Source of the DNA: an uncultured Schlesneria sp.
GTDB taxonomy: Bacteria > Planctomycetota > Planctomycetia > Planctomycetales > Planctomycetaceae
Assembly: GCA_903899985.1 (NCBI GenBank)
Contig: CAIULL010000070.1
Coordinates: 80,101 to 144,100, forward strand
Reading direction: 5' to 3'
Length of the DNA stretch: 64,000 nt
The notes under the pieces were generated by a model. That model was given only the letters and a program-made list of their open reading frames with translations. It was not told where the DNA came from and did no database searches. A program made the position numbers and the translations under genes. Shown here piece after piece: positions 28,983 through 38,005 of this stretch (positions are counted from its first letter, which is position 1; every line of letters starts with the position of its first letter).

Positions 28983-29282
28983 GATTTTTTTGGTCGATGG
29001 GCTGGTTTGTGATGGAGTCGGGCGGAAAAAATCTTGGGATTCACGTCCCGGGCTCGCCTGGGAACGCCTGTTGGGCATGCTACTTGAAAATCAAAGGCGG
29101 TTCCGGTTTGTGGTGTACGACGGCGATTTTGATCTTTGACATCCTGGAATCAATTTTTGATACGGCTCACGTCGTCGTCGGTTTTTGGCGGCGGGCGATC
29201 CGTGGCGGTTCATTGTTTGGATGTTCAGGATGTGATCGAGGCATTGGGCTTTGGGACGTTTTGTCATGCTTGTTTTCTTTCG

Positions 29283-29568
29283 GTGGGTCTTGAAGACTCG
29301 ACCACACCTTACGAAGAATCCGCGCCGCCGGTCGAAGTTGGTCAAGTTGGCCAACTTCAAACTTGTGACAAAGCCTATGAAATAAGGAACTTGGTCAACT
29401 TTGCCAACTTTTATTTCGATGATTTGGTGGGCCTCGAAGACTCGATCGCACCTTTCGTAGAATCCGGGCCGCCGGTCGAAGTTGGTCAAGTTGGCCAACT
29501 TCAAACTTGCGAAAAGGCCTATGAAATACGGAACTTGGTCAACTTTGCCAACTTTATTCGATGAATCG
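29283..29568. repeat. Two tandem AAGTTGGCCAACTT repeat units (144 and 142 bp)
   Basis: Units start at 29283 and 29427, with the start of a third at 29569. Each contains a GTGGGYCTYGAAGACTCG head, the perfect 14-bp palindrome AAGTTGGCCAACTT (29344 and 29488), the linker CCTATGAAAT, and a GGTCAACTTTGCCAACTTT tail. The tail can pair imperfectly with GAAGTTGGTCAAGTTGGCC on the left, so each unit could fold into a long hairpin. Reading frames that cross the units translate the repeat and are not convincing genes. Confidence 0.85.
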
Positions 29569-29731
29569 GTGGGCCTCGAAGGCTGTTTTCGCGTATGGCT
29601 GGGTTGGATTGCGGTTTGTGGTGAAGGGGCTCAATCGAATTTGCTTTTGATGGGACGTATGGGACTGATGTGACACATGGGACTGATATAGGTGAGGAGT
29701 ATTCCGGTTTAATATCCCGGGCTCGCTTTGA

Positions 29732-29860
29732 GAATCGAACTCGATCGAAGTCCGTCGAACTCGATCGAACTCGAATACCCTCGAAAATACGAAAAATCGT
29801 CGCAGAACACCTATGATTTATGGGGAATGGTCGAAGTCGGTCGAACTTGATCGAACTTTT
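29732..29860. repeat. Diverged relative of the 144-bp repeat
   Basis: This stretch has the same layout as its neighbours, with a left block of repeated TCGAA motifs, ACCTATGATTTATGG as the linker, and a right block GGTCGAAGTCGGTCGAAC then TTGATCGAACTTTT. The AAGTTGG/CCAACTT motifs of the other units are replaced by TCGAACT-type motifs. It sits between the two pairs of canonical units. Confidence 0.45.
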
Positions 29861-29974
29861 ACATCAGATTGTCTGGCGGGTGATGACGGCAGAATTGAAG
29901 AGAAGATGTATGAACCGAAGGTAACTAAGTGAGGACAAGTCAGAAAGACGGCTCGGGTGGAACCTCGCCCTCCC

Positions 29975-30255
29975 GAAGACGAAGCGAGAACGTTTGAAGT
30001 TTGCCAAGTTGGCCAACTTCAATCCTGCGAAAAGCCTATGAAACACGGAACTTTGCCAACCGTGTCGAACTTTGCCAACTTTTTTCGATTTGTCGATGGG
30101 ACTTTGAAGACGTGTTCCATCCTACAAAGAACCCGGCCCGCCAGATCGAAGTTTGCCAAGTTGGCCAACTTCAAACCTGCGAAAAAGCCTATGAAACACG
30201 GAACTTTGCCAACTTTGTTTCGATGATTCGGTGAGGTTTCAAAGACTTGTTCCGC
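29975..30255. repeat. Two further AAGTTGGCCAACTT repeat units
   Basis: The palindrome recurs at 30006 and 30158, each followed by AACCTGCGAAAA or a close variant, CCTATGAAACACGGAACTTT and GCCAACTTT. The head of one more unit (GTGAGGTTTCAAAGACTTG) begins near 30231 and runs up to the stop codon of the moeA-like gene at 30257. These units use GAAGTTTGCC where the 29.3 kb pair use GAAGTTGGTC, so the two pairs form subfamilies. Confidence 0.8.
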
Positions 30256-30256
30256 A

Positions 30257-32170
30257 CTACGGTCGACAATTGAAGCCGAGTTCTTTCAGGCGTTTTCTTG
30301 TGGTCTCTTCTGACAGAAGTTTGACGAAGGCTTGAACGGCGGGCCGGTCGAATCGCGATTTGGGGATGGCGAAGTCGTACCGTTCTTCCTGGTAGTGTAG
30401 GAAGCCGAGATTGTTGGCTTGTGCGACCGATTGGATGGCGACTCCCCAGTCGGCTCGACCTTGAGTGATCGCGGCGGCGACGGCGTTGTGGTTGCTCGGT
30501 TGAACGGCGTAACCGTTTGGCTTCTTTCCGGCGAGAAGTCGGTCGATCAGAATTCGAGTGCCACTTCCCTGATTGCGGCTGACCATAACGCAACGGCTGT
30601 CGGCGATTAACGATGGAATTTCGGTGGCGATGTGACCTTCAAATCGAGAATCTCCCTTGCGGAAGAGGATTCCCTGGGCTCGGCCATAGCCGTCGATTAA
30701 CTGAACAGAATCGGATAAGAACGGGCGGTTGTAGAGGCCGGTTTCGGGGTCAAGCAGATGGAATCCTGCCAGATCGCATTCATTTCTTTTTACGGCGGCA
30801 AGACCTGCAGAGCTTCCCACCGTAAGCAGTTTCGATGTGACGCCACGTCGTTGAAGTTCGGACAGAAGATAATCCAGCCCATCACAGTGGCTGCCGATGA
30901 CGATCAAGTCAGCGACTTCGAGGCCGCGACCGATGAGACGGACTTCGACGGGCTGACCCGCTTCGACAATTTCTGTATGACGCGGGATCGTGACAAAGCC
31001 ATCGGCTCGGCTGAATGTTGTTACCGAACCGGAGCCACGTCCCATCGGAAATGCTGACAAACCGGAATCGGTTTTGACGAGACCGACCAGCAGGTACTCG
31101 GTCCTGCCGACTTCGGAATTGGCTTTCACTGCCAACGTTGCTTTGACCGTTTCGTGAGATTCAACCGACCGTCCAGCCAGCAGCCTGATTACGGGAGCAA
31201 CGAATTCGTGAAACGTAAAAATCGCCGATGTGGGAAAACCGGGAAGGATTACGACAGGTTTTCCGCCGGTCACAGCCAGGCAAAGTGGTTTTCCCGGTTT
31301 CAGGGCGACTCCGTGAGCGACAATTCCCGGATCTTTGAATTCCGAGACGACACGGTAGCACAGGTCCCCCTTTCCTTTGCTTGTCCCACCGGAAAGGAGC
31401 ACCAGATCGGATTCAGCGAGGGCTCGTTGAACCATTTCTCGTAAGGCCGAGACATCATCTCGGACAATCCCAAAGAAGTGTGGTTGACCACCCAATTCAC
31501 GAACGGCGTCGGCGAGGATTTGTGAATTCGAGTCGTACACACACGCGGGTCGGATCGGCTGGCCGGGGGCGATGATCTCGTTACCTGTGGAGATGATAGC
31601 AACCCGTGGCTTTTTCCAGACGTCGACATGACTTTCACCCAGGGCGGCCAAAACTCCCGTTTCACGGCTGGTCAATTCGGTGCCAATTCGCAGGACGGAT
31701 TCGCCGGTTGAGATGTCGGTTCCGGCGAAGGAGACTCCGAACCCCGGCGTGACCGCTCGCTGAATTAATACGTGATCCTGCTGCACGTCGGCCGATTCGA
31801 TCATCAAGATCGCGTCGGCTCCGCGTGGTATCATCCCCCCGGTTGAGATACTGATTGCCTCACCCGATTGTAATTCGATGGTTGGTTCCGTCCCGGCATC
31901 CAGCGTGTCGGGCAGAAGGCGGACTGATTTTGGCGACATTTCGGTCGCGCCGAATGTGTCATTGGCCTGGACTGCAAACCCGTCAAAGTTCGAACGATCA
32001 AATGAAGGGACATCGACTCGGGCGATGATATCCTGAGAAAGGACTCGGCCAAGCGCATCTGCCAGTGCGACTCTTTCGATACCGATGGGGGCTAATGAGA
32101 GTGCCGCTCGGAACCGTCGTTCGGCTTCGTCTCGATCGATCACGTTTAAAAACTGATCCTGGCCAGACAT
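30257..32170 (-). CDS. moeA: Molybdopterin molybdotransferase MoeA fused to a periplasmic-binding-protein-like domain
   Basis: Residues 1-415 of this 637-residue protein are a complete MoeA, which inserts molybdate (or tungstate) into adenylylated molybdopterin. Visible motifs are SFDRSNFDGFAV (56-67), STGGMIPRGADA (109-120), the MPT-binding SGGTSKGKGD (260-269), KPGKP (291-295) and LPGFPTSA (309-316). Residues 419-637 form a type 2 substrate-binding-like domain (LIVIGSHCDGLDYLLSEL...SRNQGSGTRILIDRLL...GRADWGVAIQSVA), without a signal peptide. This C-terminal fusion is known in MoeA relatives and may bind an oxyanion or act as a sensor. It lies 244 bp downstream of a second moeA-type gene on the same strand. 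The 3' end abuts the repeat cluster. Confidence 0.9.
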   Translation of the reverse strand: MSGQDQFLNVIDRDEAERRFRAALSLAPIGIERVALADALGRVLSQDIIARVDVPSFDRSNFDGFAVQANDTFGATEMSPKSVRLLPDTLDAGTEPTIELQSGEAISISTGGMIPRGADAILMIESADVQQDHVLIQRAVTPGFGVSFAGTDISTGESVLRIGTELTSRETGVLAALGESHVDVWKKPRVAIISTGNEIIAPGQPIRPACVYDSNSQILADAVRELGGQPHFFGIVRDDVSALREMVQRALAESDLVLLSGGTSKGKGDLCYRVVSEFKDPGIVAHGVALKPGKPLCLAVTGGKPVVILPGFPTSAIFTFHEFVAPVIRLLAGRSVESHETVKATLAVKANSEVGRTEYLLVGLVKTDSGLSAFPMGRGSGSVTTFSRADGFVTIPRHTEIVEAGQPVEVRLIGRGLEVADLIVIGSHCDGLDYLLSELQRRGVTSKLLTVGSSAGLAAVKRNECDLAGFHLLDPETGLYNRPFLSDSVQLIDGYGRAQGILFRKGDSRFEGHIATEIPSLIADSRCVMVSRNQGSGTRILIDRLLAGKKPNGYAVQPSNHNAVAAAITQGRADWGVAIQSVAQANNLGFLHYQEERYDFAIPKSRFDRPAVQAFVKLLSEETTRKRLKELGFNCRP

Positions 32171-32346
32171 GCGACACCCGCTTTTTTTTGAATTCAGAGT
32201 TTGCCAGATAAAACCGATGCTCCGGCAACGATTGGTTCATTTTCGGGAAGTGCTCATCATGCGGAGCGACAATGGCTGTTTTGGTTTACGGAGAAGCCTC
32301 GCTGGAGTCATCGGGAAGGCAGTTTCTGCTCTTTTTACCGGGGGAA

Positions 32347-32384
32347 GAGCACTGCTTGACCGAAGACGGGCAAGCAGTGGCACT
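32347..32384. repeat. CACTGCTTG-type hairpin, copy 2
   Basis: CACTGCTTGACCG pairs with GGGCAAGCAGTG around AAGAC, in the gap between the two moeA-type genes. Related copies lie at 26176, 57462, 63871 and 63932. Confidence 0.7.
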
Positions 32385-32414
32385 TTAATTCAAACGATTG
32401 GCTTGGCGCAAGCT

Positions 32415-33665
32415 TCAATACAAAAAAACCTCGACTTGGGCACCATCAGGGAATCCTTCGCTGTCGGAAGGGACGATGACAAATCCGTCGGACCGGGTTG
32501 TGGAGCTGAGGATTGAAGCTCCGCCGATCGCCATCGGCGTGGCTTCGTTTCCGTGGATCTGAACTCGAGCGTAATCGACTCGACCAACGGTCGAAACCAG
32601 TTTACGTGTCAGACGGACGAGGACTCGGCGGTAGGGCCAGTCACGCGAGCGACCGCCTATTGCCCGAATCGCTCGGCCTGCGAAGAAGTCATAGGCACAA
32701 AGACAGGAAACGGGGTTTCCGGGGAGCAGGAAGACGAGGCGTTCTTGCAGTCGACCCATCCCCGTGGGGCTGCTGGGCCGCATGGCGATTCCGTGAATGG
32801 CAACTTCGCCCAGTTCGGCAAGCAGTTTTGGTGCATAGTCTTCCTGGCCTACGCTTGACCCACCGGAAACGAGAACGATATCAGCCGGGTCCAGTAAGGC
32901 CTGGCGGATCGCGTCTGGCTCATCTCGAACGATGCTGGGGAAAATGACTTCACCGCCGTCCCGTTCAATTAATGCAGCCAGCATCGGTCCGTTAGCATCG
33001 GCGATTTGATAGCCAATGGGTGTGGTTCCCGCTGGAAGCAGTTCATTACCGGTGATCAGGATTCGCACTTGAGGCCGACGGACGACGGAAAGATGACTGA
33101 CACCGATGGAAGAGATGACACCAATATCTTGAGGGCGCAGCTGTCGGCCTTGATGCACGACGACATCACCGATTCGGATATCCTCACCGATCGTTCCAAC
33201 ATGTTTGCCCGAGGAGACTTCACCGAGACTCAGCATGGTCTCACCATCCAGTTCGGTGTTCTCGACGGGAAGTACGGCATCGGCACCTGCGGGAAGGGGT
33301 GCTCCGGTCATGATGCGGACCGCCTGCCCCGTTTCAATGTGGCCTGAAAATGGGACACCTGGCAGGCAAGTGCCGACGACTTTGAAGGGCAGCCTGTTGT
33401 AGGAGGAGGCACCGTAGGTTTCCTCGCTGCGCAAGGCAAAGCCGTCCATCATCGACCGTGCAAAACTCGGAACATCGACGCGACTTGTGACATCCTTTGC
33501 GAGGATACGAGTTGCGGCTTTACCGGCATTGATGACTTCGGTATTGAGGTGTTCAAAAGCAGGTATCGCAGAATCAATCCAGGCCCAGGCCGCCTCAACC
33601 GTGGCGCGATTGGCGAAGCCACGCATGCGGACATCCGTCGGTGAGTGTTCTGGGGTCGGGGGCAT
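32415..33665 (-). CDS. moeA: Second MoeA/gephyrin-type molybdotransferase
   Basis: This is a 416-residue MoeA-family protein with the usual domain order. Motifs are DVPSFARSMMDGFALR, IMTGAPLPAGADAVLPVE, ILITGNELLP, VSGGSSVGQEDY and FLLPGNPVSCLCAYDFF. The KPGKP loop of typical MoeA is replaced by RPSSP, so substrate handling may differ from that of the neighbouring copy. The ATG at 33665 (MPPTPEHS) is chosen; a second ATG at 33626 (MRGFAN) is equally possible, and the longer frame upstream looks non-coding. No strong ribosome binding site separates these choices. It is divergent from the ABC-F gene and upstream of the MoeA fusion gene, which is probably in the same transcript. Confidence 0.85.
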   Translation of the reverse strand: MPPTPEHSPTDVRMRGFANRATVEAAWAWIDSAIPAFEHLNTEVINAGKAATRILAKDVTSRVDVPSFARSMMDGFALRSEETYGASSYNRLPFKVVGTCLPGVPFSGHIETGQAVRIMTGAPLPAGADAVLPVENTELDGETMLSLGEVSSGKHVGTIGEDIRIGDVVVHQGRQLRPQDIGVISSIGVSHLSVVRRPQVRILITGNELLPAGTTPIGYQIADANGPMLAALIERDGGEVIFPSIVRDEPDAIRQALLDPADIVLVSGGSSVGQEDYAPKLLAELGEVAIHGIAMRPSSPTGMGRLQERLVFLLPGNPVSCLCAYDFFAGRAIRAIGGRSRDWPYRRVLVRLTRKLVSTVGRVDYARVQIHGNEATPMAIGGASILSSTTRSDGFVIVPSDSEGFPDGAQVEVFLY

Positions 33666-33886
33666 CAGGCAAGTTTTTTGGAGTTGAGAATTCAGCAATA
33701 ATTGGATTGAGGATACCACGTGAGTGAGCAACGAGGCGAGCCGAGTGGAGTCCTTTGTTTGTGTTTTGTCGACTTCTCCTTTTGTTCTGCTCTGAGGTTT
33801 CATACAAGAACGCCGCAGAGGGATCGATTTTCGGATAGAATTTGAGCCGTATCAGTTCGGCCAGTCATCGTTAGACGGGGATTTGG

Positions 33887-35785
33887 ATGGCGTTATTAAG
33901 TTTACGAGATGTCAGTTTTGGGTTCGGTACCCCTCCTTTGATGTCTCATATCGATTTGCAGATTGAACGAGGCGAACGTGTGGGGTTGCTCGGGCGGAAT
34001 GGGACCGGGAAGTCGACGCTGATGAAGCTGATGGTCAGGGAATTGCCGCCAGATCAGGGTCTGGTCGATCATCAGCCGGGAATTCGAATTGCTCGACTGG
34101 TTCAAGATGTTCCTGTCGGACGGGTCGGTACAATTTTTGACGAAGTCGCAGCCGGTCTGGGGGAGGAAGGGATCGCCGTCGCGGCTCAGTTTCACTTGCA
34201 CCATCCCGAAGCATCGCTTTCCGAGGCTGAACGAGTCGAGCTGGAGCGACGAGCCGAAACACTGAATCACGACACCGGTTGGCAGTTAGAACATCGTATC
34301 GAACAGATGCTGGAACGGATGCAGCTTGATCCATTGACCCCGTTTGACAGTCTTTCGTCAGGGATGAAGCGACGAGTCCTGCTGGGGCAGTCACTGGTCT
34401 CTGAACCCGATATTCTTCTGCTTGACGAACCGACAAACCATCTCGACATTGATGCAATTCGATGGCTGGAAGAATTCCTGCAGCGGTTCAATGGCACGCT
34501 GATCTTCGTCACACACGACCGAGTTTTTCTGCAGCGACTGGCGACTCGGATTGTTGAACTGGATCGAGGACGACTGTTCGACTGGCCTTGTGATTACGCG
34601 ACGTTTCTCGAGCGGAAAGAGGCGGCGCTCGCGGCGGAAGAGCAGCAGCAGGCCCTGTTTGATAAGAAGCTTGCGGTCGAGGAGGCGTGGATCCGTAAGG
34701 GAGTCAAGGCTCGCCGTGTTCGAAACGAAGGTCGTGTTCGTGCCTTGAAAAAGCTTCGCGAAGAACGGAAAGCTCGTCGTGAAAAGGTCGGCAACGTCAA
34801 AGTCGAGATCCAAGAGGCAGAACGATCAGGAGCATTGGTCGTTGACGTCAAGAACCTTTCGTATGAGATCGGATCGCGGCCGATCATTCGAGATCTGACG
34901 ACGACCATCATGCGTGGCGATAAAGTGGGGATTATCGGTACGAACGGATCAGGTAAGACGACCCTGTTGCGGCTATTGCTGGGGGAATTGACTCCGACAT
35001 CCGGCGTCGTCAAACGGGGGACGAATCTGGAAGTGGCCTACTTCGATCAATTGCGAGCTCAGCTCGACGAAGAAAAGACAGTCCAGGAAAACGTCTCTGA
35101 AGGGAAAGATCTGCTCACGATCAATGGCCAGCAGCGGCATATTATCGGATATCTGGAAGATTTCCTGTTTACGCCCGAGCGGACTCGCAGCCCGGCGCGC
35201 TATCTCTCCGGGGGTGAACGAAACCGACTGCTTTTAGCTCGTTTGTTTTCCAAGCCATCGAACGTGCTGGTGCTGGATGAACCGACAAACGATCTCGACG
35301 CCGAGACTCTCGATCTACTGGAAGAATTGATTGTCAATTACCCCGGTACAGTCTTGCTGGTGAGTCATGATCGGGCATTCCTTAACAACGTTGTCACCAA
35401 CACGCTGGTGTTTGAGGGAGACGGTTTCGTCAGAGATTACACGGGTGGATACGACGACTGGCTGGCGCAACGAAAGGCAATCGCGGAGTCATCCGTTGAA
35501 CGGGTACCGTCGGCCCCCGCTAATCGAGTCATCGCCCCTGCGGTAACGGCGGATGTTCCACGTCGCAGGACTTTTAAGGAACAGCAAGAGTTATCACAAT
35601 TACCTCGCAAAATCGAAGAGCTTGAAAAGGAACAGCGTGAACTCCATACGACTATGGCTTCACCGGAATTCTATCAGCAGGATAAGCTCGTGATCGCAAA
35701 GGCCACGAAACGACTGGAAGCTCTCGAGCAGGAAATGACGACGACTTTCGAACGATGGGAGCTGCTGGAAGCACTGGCTGAATAA
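33887..35785 (+). CDS. ABC-F family ATPase, Uup-like
   Basis: This 632-residue protein has two ATP-binding cassettes and no membrane segments. Cassette 1 has Walker A GRNGTGKST, signature LSSGMKRR and Walker B LLLDEPTNHLD. Cassette 2 has Walker A GTNGSGKTT, signature LSGGERNR and Walker B LVLDEPTNDLD. An Arg/Lys-rich linker (KKLREERKARREK) lies between them. The C-terminal 60 residues form a coiled coil (LPRKIEELEKEQREL...ATKRLEALEQEM), as in Uup. ABC-F proteins act on the ribosome or on nucleic acid rather than as transporters; Uup relatives are linked to ribosome function and tolerance of DNA excision events. The ATG follows GGGGATTTGG. It is divergent from the second moeA. Confidence 0.9.
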   Translation: MALLSLRDVSFGFGTPPLMSHIDLQIERGERVGLLGRNGTGKSTLMKLMVRELPPDQGLVDHQPGIRIARLVQDVPVGRVGTIFDEVAAGLGEEGIAVAAQFHLHHPEASLSEAERVELERRAETLNHDTGWQLEHRIEQMLERMQLDPLTPFDSLSSGMKRRVLLGQSLVSEPDILLLDEPTNHLDIDAIRWLEEFLQRFNGTLIFVTHDRVFLQRLATRIVELDRGRLFDWPCDYATFLERKEAALAAEEQQQALFDKKLAVEEAWIRKGVKARRVRNEGRVRALKKLREERKARREKVGNVKVEIQEAERSGALVVDVKNLSYEIGSRPIIRDLTTTIMRGDKVGIIGTNGSGKTTLLRLLLGELTPTSGVVKRGTNLEVAYFDQLRAQLDEEKTVQENVSEGKDLLTINGQQRHIIGYLEDFLFTPERTRSPARYLSGGERNRLLLARLFSKPSNVLVLDEPTNDLDAETLDLLEELIVNYPGTVLLVSHDRAFLNNVVTNTLVFEGDGFVRDYTGGYDDWLAQRKAIAESSVERVPSAPANRVIAPAVTADVPRRRTFKEQQELSQLPRKIEELEKEQRELHTTMASPEFYQQDKLVIAKATKRLEALEQEMTTTFERWELLEALAE

Positions 35786-35801
35786 AAAGCTTTGAGAGTT
35801 G

Positions 35802-35860
35802 AATGGGACTGATACGTCCATTAGTACGTACAAGACTTATTTGTCCTGTGGGTCCCCTAT
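35802..35860. repeat. ATGGGAC-type imperfect palindrome
   Basis: ATGGGACTGATACGTCC at the left and GTCCTGTGGGTCCCCTAT at the right form an imperfect inverted repeat, with ACGT-containing pairs between, just after the ABC-F stop codon. A similar ATGGGACTGATA motif recurs at 29649-29690. It could act as a transcript end or be a dispersed repeat. Confidence 0.35.
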
Positions 35861-35914
35861 CTTTTCCCAAAAATTCAAACCATCTATTGAGACTTTCTTC
35901 AGGAGATTGACACC

Positions 35915-36925
35915 ATGCGTTATTTGTTTTGTTCGATACTTTGTTTTGCGACGGTGATGGGTTGTGCAGGAAATCACGATCCATCGGCGGCAAAAAAAGG
36001 GACTGGCCCAGCGACTGATGGGGCGAAAACCAAACCATTGCGAATTGCGGTCATTCCGAAGGGGACGACTCACATCTTCTGGAAATCGGTGCATGCGGGA
36101 GCTGTTCAGGCTGCCAAGGATCTGGGGGATATTGAGATTCTCTGGAAAGGGCCGCTGCTTGAAAATGACCGTGACGGCCAGATCAACGTAGTACAGGATT
36201 TTGTAGCGAACCGCGTGGACGGAATCTGTCTGGCCCCACTCGACAAACAAGCATTGATCGGACCGGTGAACGATGCGGTTGAAGCGGGTGTTCCGGTCGT
36301 GATTTTTGACAGTGCGCTTCAAGACGAATCGAAAATCGTCAGTTACGTCGCAACCGACAATCGCAAAGGAGGTGAACTGGCTGCCCGTCATCTGGCAAAA
36401 GTTCTGGGTGAGAAAGGGAACGTGATCCTGCTGCGATATAACGCTGGAAGCGAAAGTACGGAACAACGTGAAGAAGGTTTTCTCGACACGTTGACGAAAG
36501 AATTCCCAGGTATCGAGGTGATTTCGTCGAAGGAATACGCCGGGACGACTCCTGAATTATCGCTTGATAAGGCGACTCAAGTGTTGAGCAATTTCAAGGA
36601 TCGGGTGAATGGCATTTTCGCAGTCTGTGAACCGAATGCGAACGGAATTTTGATTGCCTTGAAAGAAACGCAACTCGCCGGCAAGGTGAAGTTTGTGGCA
36701 TTTGATTCCAGCGAAGACTTAATCCGTGCGATGAGCGACGGAGCCTGCAACGGGATTGTCCTGCAGGACCCCGTGACAATGGGCTATCAGTCCGTGCAGG
36801 CGATCGTGAAATCGATCCGAGGTGAAAAGGTTGAAAAACGGATCGGTACCGGTGAGTTTCTGGCGACCCCAGAGAATATGAAGTCGCCTGAAATGGATAA
36901 GCTGCTGAATCCTGAACGTTTTTGA
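35915..36925 (+). CDS. Sugar-type ABC transporter solute-binding lipoprotein
   Basis: This 336-residue protein belongs to the LacI/RbsB-like periplasmic binding proteins (Peripla_BP_4 type). The signal ends in the lipobox VMGC (C17), so it is probably a lipoprotein. The fold landmarks are LRIAVIPKGTTHIFWKSVHAGAVQAA, DGICLAPLDKQALIGPVNDAVEAGVPVVIFDS, YVATDNRKGGELAARHL and GIFAVCEPNANGILIAL. The ligand is likely a sugar or related small molecule, by family analogy only. AGGAG lies nine bases before the ATG. No permease or import ATPase gene is adjacent (the ABC-F upstream is not a transporter), so its membrane partners are encoded elsewhere. Confidence 0.88.
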   Translation: MRYLFCSILCFATVMGCAGNHDPSAAKKGTGPATDGAKTKPLRIAVIPKGTTHIFWKSVHAGAVQAAKDLGDIEILWKGPLLENDRDGQINVVQDFVANRVDGICLAPLDKQALIGPVNDAVEAGVPVVIFDSALQDESKIVSYVATDNRKGGELAARHLAKVLGEKGNVILLRYNAGSESTEQREEGFLDTLTKEFPGIEVISSKEYAGTTPELSLDKATQVLSNFKDRVNGIFAVCEPNANGILIALKETQLAGKVKFVAFDSSEDLIRAMSDGACNGIVLQDPVTMGYQSVQAIVKSIRGEKVEKRIGTGEFLATPENMKSPEMDKLLNPERF

Positions 36926-36986
36926 ACGGCAAGGGATAGTTGCAAGTTTTCGCGGGTTTGTGCCATTGTCCTCAGGTGTGACCCGC

Positions 36987-37835
36987 TTACGCCGCACGGC
37001 GTGCCTGTTGGATTTCAGTTGCAGGCTTATTTTGAGGGTTGAATTTGATGGTCCTGGGTGGCTCGTTTGGGACAGGAGCATCATGGGTCACTGGCGTTTC
37101 CCGAATTCCTTCGAGGCCGAGCAGGAACAGATCGCGAAGTGAGCGAACCGCTTCACCCACGTTGATCTTGGATTGACCGATAATCCGGTCTTCGAACACG
37201 ATCGGCGTTTCCACGATACGACAATTGTTTCGAACACATCGGTAGAGGAATTCTTCCTGAAAGGCATAACCGCGCGAACGAATCTTGGCGAAATCCAATT
37301 CTCGCAATTTACTGATACGATAGCACCGGAAGGCACCGCTACAATCTTTGGCTCTCAGGCCGAGTAAAATGTGTGAATACCAGTTGATTGACTGGCTCAT
37401 AAAATGGCGAAGAAGGCTCCATCCGGTAATGCTGCCACCAGGAACATAGCGAGAGCCGATGGCGACGTCGGCAAAATTCATGCATTCACTGAGTGCCGGT
37501 AGATACCGGGGATGGTGACTGAAGTCGGCGTCCATATTCTGAACGAAGTCGTAATTGTGATCAATGGCCCATTGAAAACCCGCCAGGGTGGCGGCACCGA
37601 GACCTTCTTTTTTGGTTCTGAGAAGGAGTTTCACTCGTGAATCGGTCGACATCATGTGTCGGACAACGTCTGCCGTTCCGTCAGGAGAACTGTCATCGAC
37701 GACAAGAACGTCTGCAAACGGAAGTTGTTCAAGCACCTGAGGAACCAGCTTGGCGATGTTTTCTCGCTCGTTATAGGTACAAAGCGTGACAACGAAGCGG
37801 GGTGATCTTGCGATGGCGACGGATGCAGGTGACAT
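36987..37835 (-). CDS. Family 2 glycosyltransferase, dolichyl/polyprenyl-phosphate mannosyltransferase-like
   Basis: This is a 282-residue GT-A glycosyltransferase close to the DPM1/polyprenyl-phosphate glycosyltransferase group. It shows VVTLCTYNERENI at the N-terminus, VVDDSSPDGT (UDP/GDP-sugar binding), the DXD-like QNMDADFSHHP, and the family-typical RYVPGGSITGWSLLRHFMSQSINWYSH and GYAFQEEFLYR segments. No C-terminal membrane segments are present, as in soluble DPM1-type enzymes. The likely reaction is transfer of a hexose from a nucleotide sugar to a polyprenyl phosphate at the cytoplasmic membrane face. The gene is convergent with the solute-binding lipoprotein and divergent from the sigma factor. 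The last 40 residues are Pro/Thr-rich and look disordered. Confidence 0.85.
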   Translation of the reverse strand: MSPASVAIARSPRFVVTLCTYNERENIAKLVPQVLEQLPFADVLVVDDSSPDGTADVVRHMMSTDSRVKLLLRTKKEGLGAATLAGFQWAIDHNYDFVQNMDADFSHHPRYLPALSECMNFADVAIGSRYVPGGSITGWSLLRHFMSQSINWYSHILLGLRAKDCSGAFRCYRISKLRELDFAKIRSRGYAFQEEFLYRCVRNNCRIVETPIVFEDRIIGQSKINVGEAVRSLRDLFLLGLEGIRETPVTHDAPVPNEPPRTIKFNPQNKPATEIQQARRAA

Positions 37836-38005
37836 TTGAGACTCCAGAGGCTCCGATGTAACTAAGGGGATTGGATGATCGTTGAAGATCGAAAAGACGT
37901 CTAGATCAACACGAAGCGAGTTGATTGTTGACGGGTTTGCGGCGTAGCATCTTTGATTAAGGCATTACTTTTGCTTATTCAGGCGGATTTGGTTGGGAAC
38001 CAGCT

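Noticed and set aside
29091..30234. Open frames reading through the AAGTTGGCCAACTT units (for example VGQVGQLQTCEKAYE repeats)
   Set aside because: The translation is just the DNA repeat, several frames and both strands are open, and spacing between units is not a constant multiple of three (144, 142, 152 bp).
29283..30255. Possible CRISPR array
   Set aside because: The units are about 144 bp with conserved sequence throughout and no unique spacers of regular length; no cas genes are near.
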